A DNA stretch of 64,000 nt from Pithys albifrons albifrons (GCF_047495875.1 NC_092461.1:52695511-52759510); one strand, 5' to 3'. Shown: positions 44,101 through 55,395, counted from the first letter of the stretch. Notes: generated by a model from the sequence alone, not told the origin. Made by a program: numbers and translations.

Positions 44101-47100
44101 GTAGATACAGCACTTGGGGATGTGGTTCAGTGGTGAACATGGTGGTGCTGGGCTAACGGATGATCTGAGAGGTCTTTTTCAACCTTAATGACTCTCTAAT
44201 TCTATGCTACGCAGATTTTAAGGTACAATAGAAAATCTGTGGCTGAAAGGGTTAAACTGCATATTTATATTATGCAGTGACTAAGGTGTTTAAAACCATT
44301 TGAAACAAAATAAATTCTAATAACCATGTAGTTGGAGAAGATAAAACTTACTGATCTAGAAAAGGCAGTAACTGTTGATCAATGTTTTTGCTCCTCATTT
44401 CCAAAGGAGAAGTAGGATATACTTCTAGGAAGACCTGTCACAATTTAAGTATGTTTACCTACCAGTCTTGAATTTTTGTTCATGCTGTAAAAGCGTATTT
44501 TGCGAAGTGTCTCACATTGATGGAATCTAAATCAGTCAGATATTTATGACTCCACTGACCCTAGTATGGGAAATTACATTCATTTTGATGGCTCCAATTT
44601 GTAACAAGCAGAAATACAGCCCAAAGTCTTAACAAAATCTGAGCCAGGAGTCGAGCATGCATTTCAAACCATCTTTTTCTCTAAAATTAGTAGTTGCCAT
44701 TTATCTACTACTCCAGAATGGAGGGAATTTGAGCTATTAGAAACTATTGTGTTGGAAAGTTGCCTGTGCTCCTTCTTGGATTTCAAAATTTTAATATGCT
44801 TGTATGTCTCCTTTATGCAGAAGGATGTGCAACTAAGGATGTGTCTTTCAGCAAGTTTTCTGCCCCTCTGACCAGATGACTGGTCAGCGGCAAGTACAAG
44901 TGTGCCAAGTTTCACAATGCTGTGTTGCTTCAAGAACGAGTCTGTACAGGAGTGAAAACATGCAGTTTCTTCCTTGTCTGTCTGTCCTTTGTATGACTGT
45001 CATTTTGCTTCTTCTTTAGGGCGACAAAGCTGGTTATTAAAGCTGATAATAAAAGAAAACTACTGCATCCTTAGCCCATCAAAACTAATTTTTGCTGCTA
45101 TTCTTTCAGAAGGAAATTTATACCATCTCAAAGGTCATCTGAAACATTGCTGGAAAGGGCTTTTTCCTTTATGAAAAACATGCAGCTGCAAGAAAAGCAG
45201 TCATACATTTTTTTATTATTGTTTTGATTTTTAAATTTTAGAGGTAGAGAAAGTGAAGAAAGTATTTATTTTTGAAACAGAACAAAGCAGATTTGTATCT
45301 AACAGTCACAGCTGCTTGTTTAGTGTTACTTAATAACTGAGTCCTGTTAACAGCAATGACTTCTAAGCCCATTTGAAACAGGCAATCAGATTCAGTGCTG
45401 TGGCTGGAGGGGTTCTGACTTTCATGAAAAGTCTACTTGAGGATGCAAAGTTCCAGAGTTACAGTTATAAAATTCAGTATTTTCTTTCTAGCATGTAATG
45501 ATGTTGGAAATACTTACAGGGACTGAACTGCTCCTTCATCTATCTGTTTTCTTTAGTATCAGCTGCCATGAAACAAAACTTCCCTACTAGCCAATGCCAG
45601 ATGAAGAATTAGTGCTCCTGTGGCTATAGTGGTGAAGTTACACACATTTTGATGTACAAATGCAGGACACAGTCACATACATATTTTGTCTAAGATGTTG
45701 AAAAACTGAAAAGGGTGCAGAAAAAATCCCTATAAAAAGTATTAAAAAGCTGAGGAAAATGTGATTATGATGAAAGAGTCAAGGTGTACATTATTGCCTA
45801 ACAAAAAAAAGAAATTGATTTAACTAGCATCTAAATACCTTCACTCAAAAAAAAGAGAGCATTACAGAGCTTTTTCATCTCAGTAAAACATATAACAAGA
45901 ACTAAAAATTAGAAGGAGTCTTTAATTTAGAAAAAAACACCACAAACATCAGCTCGTCACCAACTACCACAAACAGTCCTACATTCCCCTCCAGTGTCTT
46001 CAGACCAAGCTTTGATATGTTTTTGAAAAATATGGTTTAATGACACTCAAGGAGAAATGGAATGGAATAGGAAATGAGATAAAGGACAGGTACAGAGAAC
46101 AGAAAATTAGTCATAGTCCCTCTGGCTTTTAACTATAAATTCAAGTCACACATAAGAATTCTGATCACCCATCTAATTTCAAGCGATACAGAAGTACAGC
46201 TACACTCTGCTCACCAGACAATGAGCTGGCAGAGCCTCATCACTGCACTGTTACCTGCTTCAGTCACTGCAGTTATTAAAGCAAACCAATCCTTTCTTCC
46301 GCATGTGGATCACCTTGGTTTTATGATGTCCTGTTTTATATGAAGAAAAGGAGCCAGGAACAGAGTTGCCAAAAAGCAGAAAAGTGAAGATTGATACACA
46401 GAACAATGAAACAGGAAAAAATCCTAAAATCCTACATTTAAGCTGCATTACAGAAAAAGAATACTGTATTAGCTTCCATCAAAGCTATTTGACATTGTAA
46501 ACTGGAACAAGTGAATGAAACCATTTTATTGCATTAGCAGTTACGGGACAACACTGCTCTGATTGACCTGAGCCTCTTTAAAGCATTTGGTAGTACAGGA
46601 CATTGATGTCTTACGCCACAAAAATCGCAACAGTGCTTTTCAGATAAAATACAGAAATACTCTTGTGTACATCCTGGAACAGTTCCAGTAAGCAGCAGTG
46701 AGAACATCCCCTTTATATAAAGTGCTCTAATGACATGTTCTAACAGGTTTTACTTAGCTAATGTCGTTACAGGCAAAGCAGTCCTATACCCAGCACCTTG
46801 TGCTAGATTTTCTAGTGACAAAACTTCCTTTTTCACTAAAGATATCTGAGTGTTTAGAGATAGTAACTGAAGACCAGACAGTTGAAATTTTAACCACGGT
46901 TTATGCTTAACGTGCAGTGGGAAAAGAATAACCATTTAGCACTCTATTTCTCTTAGTTCAAAGGTATGTTGATAAAATAATTAATCCTACCTACAGTTTA
47001 AGAATGCTCTTGTACTCCTCATTGTAGCTAAAATAACATTATGCAATGTTTTCTGGCATTTTAAAAGGCAAAGACAACAGGAAATGCCATTCACAGTTGC

Positions 47101-50100
47101 AAAAGATGACTTGGATTCAGTTGCTTCTGTCCTCAGCATTACTGGCTGTCAGTGGCAAGGCACCTCAAGATAGTCCCTTTCATGCTTTGTAAGCCACAGG
47201 CACTGCTGTGGTGCTCTGTCTCCTCAGCAACCACACTGCACAAACACACGAAGCTTGTCTTCCACTCTCTGCATTTATGTCCTACGGAATACTCAGTCAG
47301 TTCTAGAGCTCACAAACTGTGTTTCATAATGACTATTCAGACACCAGATTTGAGGCTCTGTAGTCTACCACTCTGCTAAGGACTAACACCTGTAATCCCA
47401 TTCAATGCAGAATGCATTTCATTCACAATCATTTCTGCAGCCACAAAGTGAGGTAACTATGCAGTAAGTTCCAAACACTGTACTTGGTTCTTCGCCATAT
47501 GGAAAAGATACAGAATAAAAACATATGAAAAATGCTAGTCTGAGATGCAATGCCACAACATAGTAAGATTAACCATTATTAACACACTGTAAGATTTTGG
47601 TATGTAAAATACCATCAAAGAATAGTAATTTAATATTTTGATGTACATGGATATGATACAGATAAATACATAAATTACATATTTGCATTTACAGGATTAA
47701 GGTATTCTCTGTGTAATATACAAATATTACAAAGATCTACTTTCATACTATAAATTAGCATCTGCTTATTAAAAGTTACTTGCTCAAGCTTATCCCTCTG
47801 GGAGAAAAGAAACTCAGAGATATTTTAAGGAAGTATTTCAAACCCCTGTAAACACTGTTTCTAAAATACAGCGAATGAAGAGACCTCATATTTTTTGTGT
47901 ATCTTCAGGTCATCATGATGACTTAACCGACAGAGAGGGATTTAGGCCACTACCTGTGTATCAGTCTCAAATGTGTCTTCTACATCATAAACTTCAGAAG
48001 AATGCAATTCTGAGTTAGAAAGGCTGTTAAAGACAGCATGTTGATGACTAAGAGCCAAAAGCATTACATGTAATTCACCTTTTGGAAATCTGAATAATAG
48101 TGGTAATCATAATCATCATCATAATGATAATTATAAACAATAATAACAATAATACATTACATTATTTATGAATAAAAATGTTCTGAATTTACACTATCCA
48201 AGAAGTTTCACACTATCCTCAACGCCTTTATTTAGCATTTACTTGTGCTCAAAGAGCCTGAACATCCTTGTGTTCACATCAAAGCTTTTTCTTCAGCATA
48301 TATATAGCTTCAATTTAGATGTATTACTACATAATTAAGTTAGACTGATTATTGTGATATGAAAAATCAGAACCATTCTCCCCATTAAACAGAAGTTTTC
48401 AACTGAGTGGCCAGAACACTGAAATGTACCTTGTGAGAAAATTGATGTTACCTACCCTTTTAAGTTTCACTATGGTCCCATAACATTTCAGAGGTTCAAC
48501 AACCTTGGCTTCAAGCCTGTCAACCTACAAAAGAAATCACAAGGTCACTAAAATCATGTCTGTCTATGGTGCGCAGAAACAGGAAACAATTCATTTAACA
48601 GTGACTCATTTTATTAGGAATTAGTCCATGTATGCTGAAAAAATAGTGGGATAGTTTTAAAAATACTGTAAGAACTATAGTGAAGTACATTAGCCAATAA
48701 GCAATTTGTATTTTCGGGAGATCAAGCTGATTTCTAGTGGAATTCCTTTTTTATTAATTAGAAATACATCAGGATGAATGCATCTGAATTTTGGTTTCAG
48801 TTCTCCTACTTAAAAAAACAGCTACATATGGTCAGACAGGCAATAGGATAAGACCTGCTTGTTAAACCTGACAACACTGTCTGAGTGGCCCCAGCACAAG
48901 CTGCCAGTGACTTACAGACCAGTGAGTCATCTGGGCCAAGGCTGGGCCACATTAGGACGTATCTCTACTAGAAAGGTACACAACCAGTACTCACCAGTCA
49001 GCTAAAAATTATGCCAACTGAGCAAACATTTCTCCTTTATATACTCTATCACTGCACTGTCAAACTATTTCCCTTGAACTGCCCATAAAATAGAAAGGAA
49101 TAGGGCAGTAAGGCTGCAAACGAAGCACATGGTATAGACATACCAAATAACCTGCCACATGTGGATGTACCTCACACTCTCACTATGTACATATCTAGCA
49201 CTGCAGCTGAAGACATGAAAAGGATAACCCTTACAAGCTAATTTTTCTCTTGCCCACATTGTCAATATATAGGAAAACTGTTAAGTAACCTGATGCCCAA
49301 AAGAAACAAAGCTGAGAATATTTATTTGGCTTTCATGTGCAAAGGAGAACTTGTTTTTCAAACTCTCAACTTCACATATCTTCACATATTAACTACTTTA
49401 AATAGGTTTTTTTCTTCTACTTAGTTCATATGGAGAGATGACCTGCAATGCTCTCTAAAAACAAAAGAGGTCCTGTCTGAAAACAGAAAGAATGTCAACT
49501 ACTTCAGTCTCTTTTTTTGAATTATAGTGGGTCTGAGCTGTTCAAAACTACAAACGGGAATTTTTTATGCTCTACTGAAAGCATAGATACATACTCCAAA
49601 AACTAGTTTGAGTACATGGGAATGGATTTATTTTTTCTTAAATCTCAGTATTTGGAACTCTGCATCACACGTTACACTTTGACTGGCCCTGCACATGGAT
49701 GTGTAAGTAGCATAAACACCTGTCTTTGCACTCTCACTCCTCTAGCAGAAATGTGACTGTATAGTCACACATGGTCCAAATCCAGTTTGCACTTTTAGTG
49801 TCCAACTACAAACTTAAGAAATCTACAGTGGTCCCTGACAGCACCTCAGTGGGGCTGTCTGTGCCCAGGGAAGGATTCCAGTTAGTGTTCTCTTCCATAC
49901 CATTTCCATACTCACAAAAGGAAAATAACCGTTTTTACTTCAGCTGCTGCCAGACAACTCAAGTCACACAACTAAAAAGAATATTAACCATAAATCATAA
50001 TCCAAAGTCTAAGACCAATAAAAAACGCTCTGTTTCAAATACTTTGACTGCTCATAGGGATAGTTTTGCTGACTTTAACAGGACTAACTGTTGGCACTTT

Positions 50101-52553
50101 TAATTAGTTTTTAGGGTAAATAATGCATACTTTGGCAGCCTACCCTGCTCAGACACTAATATATTTAGCAGTGTTTTCTCTTATGTTTCTCCTGTGATTG
50201 CAGAGTATGTATTTCCCTTTTTAACCGCAGATAAGTAACTGAAAAGTTCAGATGGCAAACACAACATGTACAGCTTTAATTTTGTACCTCTGCCTGGCGA
50301 TAATCCTGAAGTCTGGAAAATTCATCTGCAAAGTTTTTCAGTCCAACTTTTAAGTTTGGTGTCTCTGTGGCTGCATATGCATATATTTCATTTACTAGAA
50401 GATCTGCTTTGTCTCGTAGTCTGGCAGTTTTACGTACATATCCAGCAAATATTTGGCACAATTCGCCAAAATGTTTTTCCACATTTGAAACAGCGTCTTG
50501 AATTTGTCTAGTCTGATTGTCCCTGGATACCAAAAAAAAAGTAAGTGAAAAATAAGAAGGGCACAAATGTTTGCAACACATACAGAAGAAAAACTGTATA
50601 ACTACACTATGCATAATTTATACACAATTTAAACATCTCAGTGCAAAACAGAAATTTATTCTTAAAAAGAGAATGTTGTAATAGTCTGATGTAATATGTT
50701 CTTATTTATGAATGAGTAACAAACAAACAACAAAAAAATAAGGATTTACACTTAGAGATCCAACAGGAAAACTGAAATTACAGAACTCTGCTTGGAAGTT
50801 TTCCTCTTGTGTTTAAGCAAAAGCTCACTATTATTATTGGTATTAATTACTAACATAGTGGTAACACCTGCAGTCTCAAACAAGACTTCCCCAAGACCAC
50901 TGCTTCCTGCACGAGTCTGCAATCTAAACTGGCAAGTCCGTGGCTGGAGAAATTAGGCAGTAGAGGGCAAATCTGTAAAGGTATTAAATATTCTTTAAAT
51001 CACAAACAGGTATCAATCTGCTCCTGGTCAGCACTACAAAGGATAAATATTGCTGAGAATTAAAGAATTAAACAAGAAAAGCAAATGGACATAAGTACAG
51101 AGGTGAATACTAAAAAGACTGAAAGGTCATTTATCATACTAATAAATTATTCTCTTCCAAATTCTATAAATCTAATTAATTTATTTGATCCAAATGTCTG
51201 TGTTTCATTATTAATGATCTAGATAAGTAATTCCAATAGCTCATGTATTTCACTTTTGTATTTTGTTTCCATATTCTTATATAATTTGATGGTCATATGA
51301 ATTCATGCCAGTTGTTGCTGACTGACTGAATCAGCTACACAACAATTGAGCCAACAGGATCTCCCACATACGGGGACGTACCAAGTCTCCAAGGTCTAAC
51401 ATGAGGTTTTTCATGTGAACTGCTGGAATTCTCTGCAAGAGAATTCAGTCGTAGCACTAACTTGGTGAGGGACAGAAACAAAAACTTCCTTCATATCCTT
51501 GAGCTGTCCCGGTATTGTTGAGCAATATTTAAATAGACTTAATATCAGAACACGTAAAGAACAGAAAAATTGGAAGAAATTTAGTACTTTGAGACTGAAC
51601 AACAGTGTAGTCTATTCAAGTGAGAAACACCTTTGCTTCAGGAAAAGTATTGAAGGCCAAAGTCCTGCTATGGGCAAAAATTCTTTAGTATTGCTTCATG
51701 GCAAGCAGTCAAGACTGTTCAAGAGATTTCATAAAAGGAAAAAAAAATCCAACTAAGCTATACAGTCCTCCAGTACATGCTGCAGCACAAAACCATTTGA
51801 ATGGAGAAGGTTTCACCCAGTGAGTGGGAAACTAAGGTTTTCAAAATTAACACTATCTGATGAGATCTTCAGTAAAAGGTACATCTTTGCTATTTTCTTG
51901 GAAGGTCTCCACGTCAGCAAGCTCTCCTCCCAGGGGGAAGCCTTAACCACGTGTCCTCGCCCTCTTTACAATTCAGATCTCACGGTGCTCCCATGCAACT
52001 AGCATTTAACTTGGAGACATGAAACAATTTCCTTACATGGCAGCCTGAAAGTTTTTATTCCCTCCTAATTATTTATGACCGCTTACAGTTGGCCACAAAA
52101 TAATCCGCCACAGGCCCAAATAAATATCGGCACATCTTCACTTCATCTCTACATACCACACTAAACCCAGAAAAGTTTTGCGGCCTTCACCGGAAGAAAG
52201 CAGGGGTGGCCCCACGGCCCGGGCAGGGCAGATGCGCTAAGGGGGCCGCTCCCGCCCCTGCCCCTGGCCCTGTCCCTGCCCCGGCCCCGGCCCCGCGCCG
52301 TGCCCGGTGCCAGCCCCCGGCCGGGCCCCCCTGCCCTTGCCCCAACCCCGTGGGCTCCCTCCCGGCGCTCCCGCCCCGGTACCCGGTACCAGCCCCCGGC
52401 CGGCCCCCCAGCCCCAGCCCCGCGTGCCCCCAGCGCTCCCGCCCCGGTACCTGGTGCCAGCTCCCGGCTAGGCCCTCTGCCCCAGCCCCGCGGGATCCCT
52501 CCCTGCGCCCCCGGCCCGTACCTGGCGTCCAGCCCGCGGCCCAGCAGCATCAT
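32009..52553 (-). CDS. CIBAR1: CIBAR1 (FAM92A), CBY1-interacting BAR-domain protein 1
   Basis: A BAR-domain protein that bends membranes. It works with Chibby (CBY1) at the base of primary and motile cilia and has also been reported at the mitochondrial inner membrane. Eight coding exons join in phase to 294 residues (human about 289): 52553-52522, 50522-50288, 48524-48456, 43309-43208, 39614-39510, 38261-38148, 36768-36649 and 32116-32009. Recognisable blocks are VEKHFGELCQIFAGYVRKTA, LRDKADLLVNEIYAYAATET, REAKQLSQLEKTRQRNPSD, MLFHGKALEIYTAAYQNIQN and SRLDIVRANSKSPLQR. The BAR fold covers roughly residues 10-215, mostly heptad-like helices. The C-terminus is a very acidic D/E tract. Start: tandem ATGs at 52553 and 52550; the first is used here. 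The gene is convergent with RBM12B. Confidence 0.97.
34112..34259 (+). mobile_element. TguSINE1-type SINE (tRNA-Ile head, CR1 tail)
   Basis: The tRNA-derived head (GAGATCAGCTCAGTTGGTTA, then CATGGGTTCAATCCCC as B box) is followed by GGCCATTGACTTAAGAG. It closes with the CR1-like tail TTGGACTCGATGATCCTTGT to CTGTGATTCTG. This structure matches TguSINE1, a family I know from passerine birds. Inserted antisense in CIBAR1 intron 7. Confidence 0.88.
35068..35384 (+). mobile_element. LTR-like segment
   Basis: Runs from TGTTTGGGACACATGTACC to TTTTAGGCAACA (TG...CA ends). It has AATAAAA in the body and a pyrimidine-rich 3' part (CTCTACTTTATCTACAC), which looks like a solo LTR. No convincing target duplication was found, and the family is not named. 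Confidence 0.35.
36649..36768 (-). CDS. CIBAR1: CIBAR1 exon 7
   Basis: 40 codons, VFRSSLYPPDYQSRLDIVRA through SLRTVQ. The acceptor is TTCAACAG and the donor CAG|GTAAGA. Ser/Arg-rich linker after the BAR domain. Confidence 0.95.
38148..38261 (-). CDS. CIBAR1: CIBAR1 exon 6
   Basis: 38 codons, NIFSEFITIEMLFHGKALEI through IQNIDENEDLE. The acceptor is TGCTTTTAG and the donor GAG|GTAAGA. End of the BAR domain. Confidence 0.95.
39290..39373 (+). mobile_element. CR1 3'-end fragment
   Basis: CR1 terminus with GGTTTGAACTAGGTGATCTC and AATTCTGTGATCATG. Diverged. In CIBAR1 intron 5. Confidence 0.7.
39510..39614 (-). CDS. CIBAR1: CIBAR1 exon 5
   Basis: 35 codons, AESELQRATLDATRTTRQLE through KQKIKDIK. 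The acceptor is CTTTACCAG and the donor AAA|GTATGT. Symmetric phase-0 exon. Confidence 0.93.
39615..43207 (-). other. CIBAR1 intron 4, unassigned
   Basis: AT-rich intron with no exon or repeat recognised. Small open frames here lack splice context. Confidence 0.55.
43208..43309 (-). CDS. CIBAR1: CIBAR1 exon 4
   Basis: 34 codons, DDLKATLTAKNREAKQLSQL through RQRNPSDLHII. The acceptor is ATTTCCAG. The donor is ATT|GTATCC, which is weak because it lacks the usual G at +5. Confidence 0.92.
43762..44207 (+). mobile_element. CR1 LINE 3' fragment
   Basis: Sense CR1 sequence (AAGAGCAGCTGAGGGGGTTG, GAGAAGAGGAGGCCCAGGGG) through to a diverged terminus TCTAATTCTATG. Older than the 28.7 kb and 55.5 kb copies. 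In CIBAR1 intron 3, antisense to the gene. Confidence 0.88.
44208..48455 (-). other. CIBAR1 intron 3, unassigned part
   Basis: No exon recognised. An AAT/ATC-rich simple-sequence tract lies at about 48103-48160. Confidence 0.55.
48103..48160. repeat. Imperfect AAT/ATC trinucleotide microsatellite
   Basis: Run of AATCATCATCATAATGATAA followed by AATAATAACAATAATAC units. Low-complexity tract in CIBAR1 intron 3. Confidence 0.7.
48456..48524 (-). CDS. CIBAR1: CIBAR1 exon 3
   Basis: 23 codons, VDRLEAKVVEPLKCYGTIVK then LKR. The acceptor is CTTTTGTAG and the donor AGG|GTAGGT. Symmetric phase-0 exon. Confidence 0.94.
50288..50522 (-). CDS. CIBAR1: CIBAR1 exon 2
   Basis: Residues 11-89, RDNQTRQIQDAVSNVEKHFG through FADEFSRLQDYRQAE. 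The acceptor is GTATCCAG and the donor GAG|GTACAA. First BAR-domain helix region and the most conserved part of the protein. Confidence 0.95.
50523..52200 (-). other. CIBAR1 intron 1, AT-rich part
   Basis: No exon or repeat recognised before the GC-rich minisatellite next to exon 1. Confidence 0.5.
52240..52540 (-). repeat. GC-rich minisatellite including CIBAR1 exon 1 donor
   Basis: Four imperfect tandem units. The shared CCAGC core starts (CAGC) at 52311, 52390, 52458 and 52530, spaced 79, 68 and 72 bp. The last unit is CIBAR1 exon 1 itself. Each unit repeats a GGTACC-TGG-CAGC block followed by a CCCCAGCCCCG-rich spacer. The unit next to exon 1 preserves a donor-like CCAG|GTACCG on the minus strand (GT at 52450-52449). 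Confidence 0.75.
52522..52553 (-). CDS. CIBAR1: CIBAR1 exon 1 (start)
   Basis: Ten codons, MMLLGRGLDA, plus two bases. The donor is CCAG|GTACGG. A short hydrophobic/basic N-terminus joins exon 2 at R-D-N-Q-T-R. Confidence 0.9.
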
Positions 52554-52702
52554 GATGGCGGCCCCGGCCCCGCGCGGCGGAGGGAAGCGAAGGGGGCGGT
52601 GCTCGGCGTGCGCTCGGTTTCCATGGACACCGCCCGCGGGGTGGGACGCGGCAGCACCGCCCCCGGGAGGCTCCGAGGGGGGAGGCACGGAATGACAGGG
52701 CC

Positions 52703-53003
52703 GGGTAGTCTGGAAAAGACCTCTGAGATCATCGAGTCCAAGTTGTGACCGAACACCGTCATGTTAGCCAGACCACGGCACCAAGTGCCGCGTCCAGCCC
52801 TTCCTTGGATACCTCCAGGTACAGCGACTTAACCACTTCCCTGAGCAGCCCATTCCAATGTCTAATCATCGTTTCAGTGAAGAAATTCTTCCCAATGTCC
52901 AGCCCGAACCTCCCCTGGCACAGACTGTGTCCTCTCCTCCTGTTACTTGTTTCCTGGGAGAAGAGACCGCCCCCCGCCTGGTTACGGCCTCAGGGAATTG
53001 TGC
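52703..53003 (-). mobile_element. CR1 LINE 3' fragment
   Basis: The minus strand carries the CR1 3' region. The complement of CTGGAAAAGACCTCTGAGATC and the truncated-tail block are clear. It sits directly upstream of the CIBAR1 promoter. Confidence 0.85.
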
Positions 53004-53073
53004 ACAGCATCAGGCCTGGCAGAGGCCAAGAGCCGTGTGGGTGATGCTGACGGGCACCTGGTGGGACTCGGGG

Positions 53074-53130
53074 ATTCACAGATTCACAGACTACTCTGAA
53101 TTGGAAGGGACCCACAAGGATCATCAAGTC
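53074..53130 (-). mobile_element. TguSINE1, 3' part (split by CR1)
   Basis: The complement of the TguSINE1/CR1 tail (GGAAGGGACCCACAAGGATC, then ATCAAGTC) stops abruptly where a CR1 begins. The rest of the SINE resumes at 53445. Confidence 0.8.
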
Positions 53131-53444
53131 TGAATGGAAGCTCTAGTCAGGTGGGGGTTGGTCTCTTCTCCCAGGCACTCAGCAATAGGACAAGGGGGCA
53201 CGGGCTCAAGCTCTGCCAGGGGAAATTTAAGTTGAAGATCAGAAAAAAAATTGTTACAGAGAGAGTAATCTGGCATTGGAATGGCCTGCCCAGAGGTGGT
53301 GGATTCATCATCCCTGGAGGTTTTTAAACTGAGATTGGACGTGGCACTGAATGCCATGATCTAGTAAAGTGACTGGAGCTGGACCAAGGGTTGGACTTTA
53401 TCTTGGAGGTCTTTTCCAACCCAGTCAACTCTTGTGATTCTGTG
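53131..53444 (+). mobile_element. CR1 3' fragment inserted in TguSINE1
   Basis: A 5'-truncated CR1 of about 315 bp, from CTCTAGTCAGGTGGGGGTTG to ACTCTTGTGATTCTGTGA. AAGTC occurs at both junctions (about 53126-53130 and 53445-53449), a possible short target duplication. The insertion came after the SINE. Confidence 0.85.
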
Positions 53445-53536
53445 AAGTCCAACTCTTAAGTCAATGGCCCACACAGGGGATTGAACCCATGACCTTGGCA
53501 TTATTACAACCACGTTTTAACCAACTGGTCCTGTGC
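53445..53536 (-). mobile_element. TguSINE1, 5' part (split by CR1)
   Basis: The minus strand has the tRNA-Ile-like head (CAGTTGGTTAAAAC, GGTCATGGGTTCAATCCCC) and the body up to GACTTAAGAGTTGGACTT. It is truncated at its 5' end where a CR1 end fragment begins. Confidence 0.82.
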
Positions 53537-53588
53537 AGGGAGAAGGGTTGGACTCCATGATCCTTGTGGGGCTCTTCCAACTCAGGAT
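53528..53588 (+). mobile_element. CR1 3'-end fragment
   Basis: GGTCCTGTGCAGGGAGAAGG then TTGGACTCCATGATCCTTG, matching the fragment at 2.82 kb. It abuts the truncated SINE head. Just after it, 53593-53618 (ACCCCTGGGGAACACCACTC) is a scrap of antisense CR1 coding sequence. Confidence 0.75.
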
Positions 53589-53619
53589 CCACCGACCCCT
53601 GGGGAACACCACTCGTGAC

Positions 53620-55020
53620 TGGAGTTGTGCAGGTGCTCCTGGTGGCCCTTGGGCTGGGCACAGCCCCAACTTGAGCCTGGCCCAAGGGCAGCGCCTGAGT
53701 CTGTGCCAGGACAAGCACAGCTCCAAGGCCCAGACTGGAGCTGGAGCAGAAAGCCAGAAGGCTTGAGCAAAGAAATCCAGCCTTGGCAAGTGACAAGCAG
53801 TACCAGGGGAAGTGGCCTACAGGTCTCCCACCAGAGGGAGAGCTGCCAAGGTCAGGCAGCCATGGGAAAAATCTCATGGAGCACTAGGAAAGGTCTTAAA
53901 AAAAGAAAGGAAAAAAGCAAAATTCATAACCTTAAAAAGAAACCCAAACTGCCTCTCAGTAGAGGTAATGTGTTGGGAATGTGACTTTGGGACTATCTGG
54001 GCATGATGCCATGTCAGCGTCCCTGCAGATGCTGTGTGAGACTAATGCAAAAGCAGCTCTTGTGCTGTGTCCAACACAAACCCACCCCAAATTATGGCCA
54101 TCCATGAGAGCTAGGACTTGGACAACTGTTAGCATGCTGTCATGGAAATACACAAAAACAACTTCATGCAGATAACAACGTCCAACTTCAATTCACGACT
54201 AAATACAATGGCCAAAACTAGTGAACAAGGTGGATAATGATGAGGCACCCATGGCATCTAACAGGTTACAGGTTTGGTGTACCTATCAGGATTATCTTAC
54301 TACACAATGTGTGCACACACACGTACAACACACATGCACAGTAGGGCTCTCAGAGGGTACCCAGAAGATCCAAGGGTGAAGGATCACTCAGGGATAACCA
54401 GCAGGAAAATAGTCACTTACCTTGGAGGGAGGGATAAGGACACTCAGCCCTGGGAAGTCTTCCTGGGTGTCTGGCATCCCAGCCCCAAGAGGAAGGCTTC
54501 CTCTCACAGACCTGCTGTTCTGAGGAAAATCACACCCAGGTGGTGTTTGGCATGAATAGCCTGCTCAGGTCAGGGCCCCTGGTCATTCCTGGTCATGGAC
54601 TGGAAACGCCCCCACTGGCTGAGGATCCTGTTGGTTGACCAAGGGATTCTCTTCTCATTCCCACCATGGAGGGGTCTGTGAAAATGAGGGCACAAAAGGC
54701 TGCTCATCTCTGTGTCACCTGTGGGGAAGGTGCTACTACCACACATGCATGAAGAAATCTTACAGGCTTGCCCAAGCATGAGAATAGAAACTGATTTTGT
54801 TAAGATTTCATTTTTATCTTTTCATCAGATTTTTCAACTGTGATGCAGGAAGGATTTTTGATTAATTTTCACATTTTGTAGATTTTAGGAACACAGTAGC
54901 TGTAGCAAAGTAGATTTTAGTGGATTAATATTTTAGCAGCCTGTGTTTAATGTCTTTCTATCTCTCCCCCTGCTCCAGAATGGGCAGCTAAGGTTCTCTA
55001 GCTGTTTAGTCTCTTTTTCA
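53620..55020. other. Unassigned accessory sequence
   Basis: Several overlapping short open frames exist, but no protein I recognise, no splice architecture and no clear repeat family. Its GC level and setting inside a repeat cluster suggest old transposon remains, but this is only inference. Confidence 0.4.
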
Positions 55021-55395
55021 AGGTACAAGATTGGAGGGTATCACAAGAAGACCTAAACACGGAGCAGAGTGACCCAGAACACTGGAAAGTGTCCAAAAGC
55101 CCTTTGTGTGCTGAGGAAGAGGAGAATGATGAAGAGGAGGGTCTCACCGACCCTCAGACCCAATTCCTGGGGGTGGAACAGGGATGGGACTGGGGCTGGA
55201 CCAAGTGATGTGTAAAGTAATGGTTGAGTGAGCCATATTATAAAAACCATAGAAACCAGTGTTCAGGAGTGCATGTGCATGTCATCATATATTCCTGTGG
55301 GCCTTCAGCCTGATATTAAAGGACTTTACTTTTTATCTTATCCTACACTAACTTGGCTCAAAGTCCTGTTTTGTTGGGGTCTCTCTCTCATGGCA
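55020..55395 (+). mobile_element. LTR-like segment
   Basis: Has an LTR-style 3' half (TGATATTAAAGGACTTTAC as a polyadenylation region, then TTTTGTTGGGGTCTCTCTCT ending CA) just upstream of a CR1. The left end is unclear and the family is not named. Confidence 0.3.

Larger units (their letters stand above)
52195..52690 (-). promoter_or_regulatory. CIBAR1: CpG-island promoter of CIBAR1
   Basis: GC- and CpG-dense block around exon 1. A palindromic RFX X-box-like site GTTTCCATGGACAC (52617-52630) lies about 65-77 bp upstream of the ATG, a typical position for X-boxes in ciliary genes. The transcription start is not determined. Confidence 0.65.

Noticed and set aside
52161..52748. Frames of 131-180 codons, Pro/Ala/Gly-rich, around CIBAR1 exon 1
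   Set aside because: They come from the GC-rich minisatellite and CpG island; only the ten-codon exon 1 fits the gene model.
53461..53984. Frames of 60-138 codons around 53.5-54.0 kb
   Set aside because: They overlap a CR1/SINE patchwork on both strands with no conserved protein signal.
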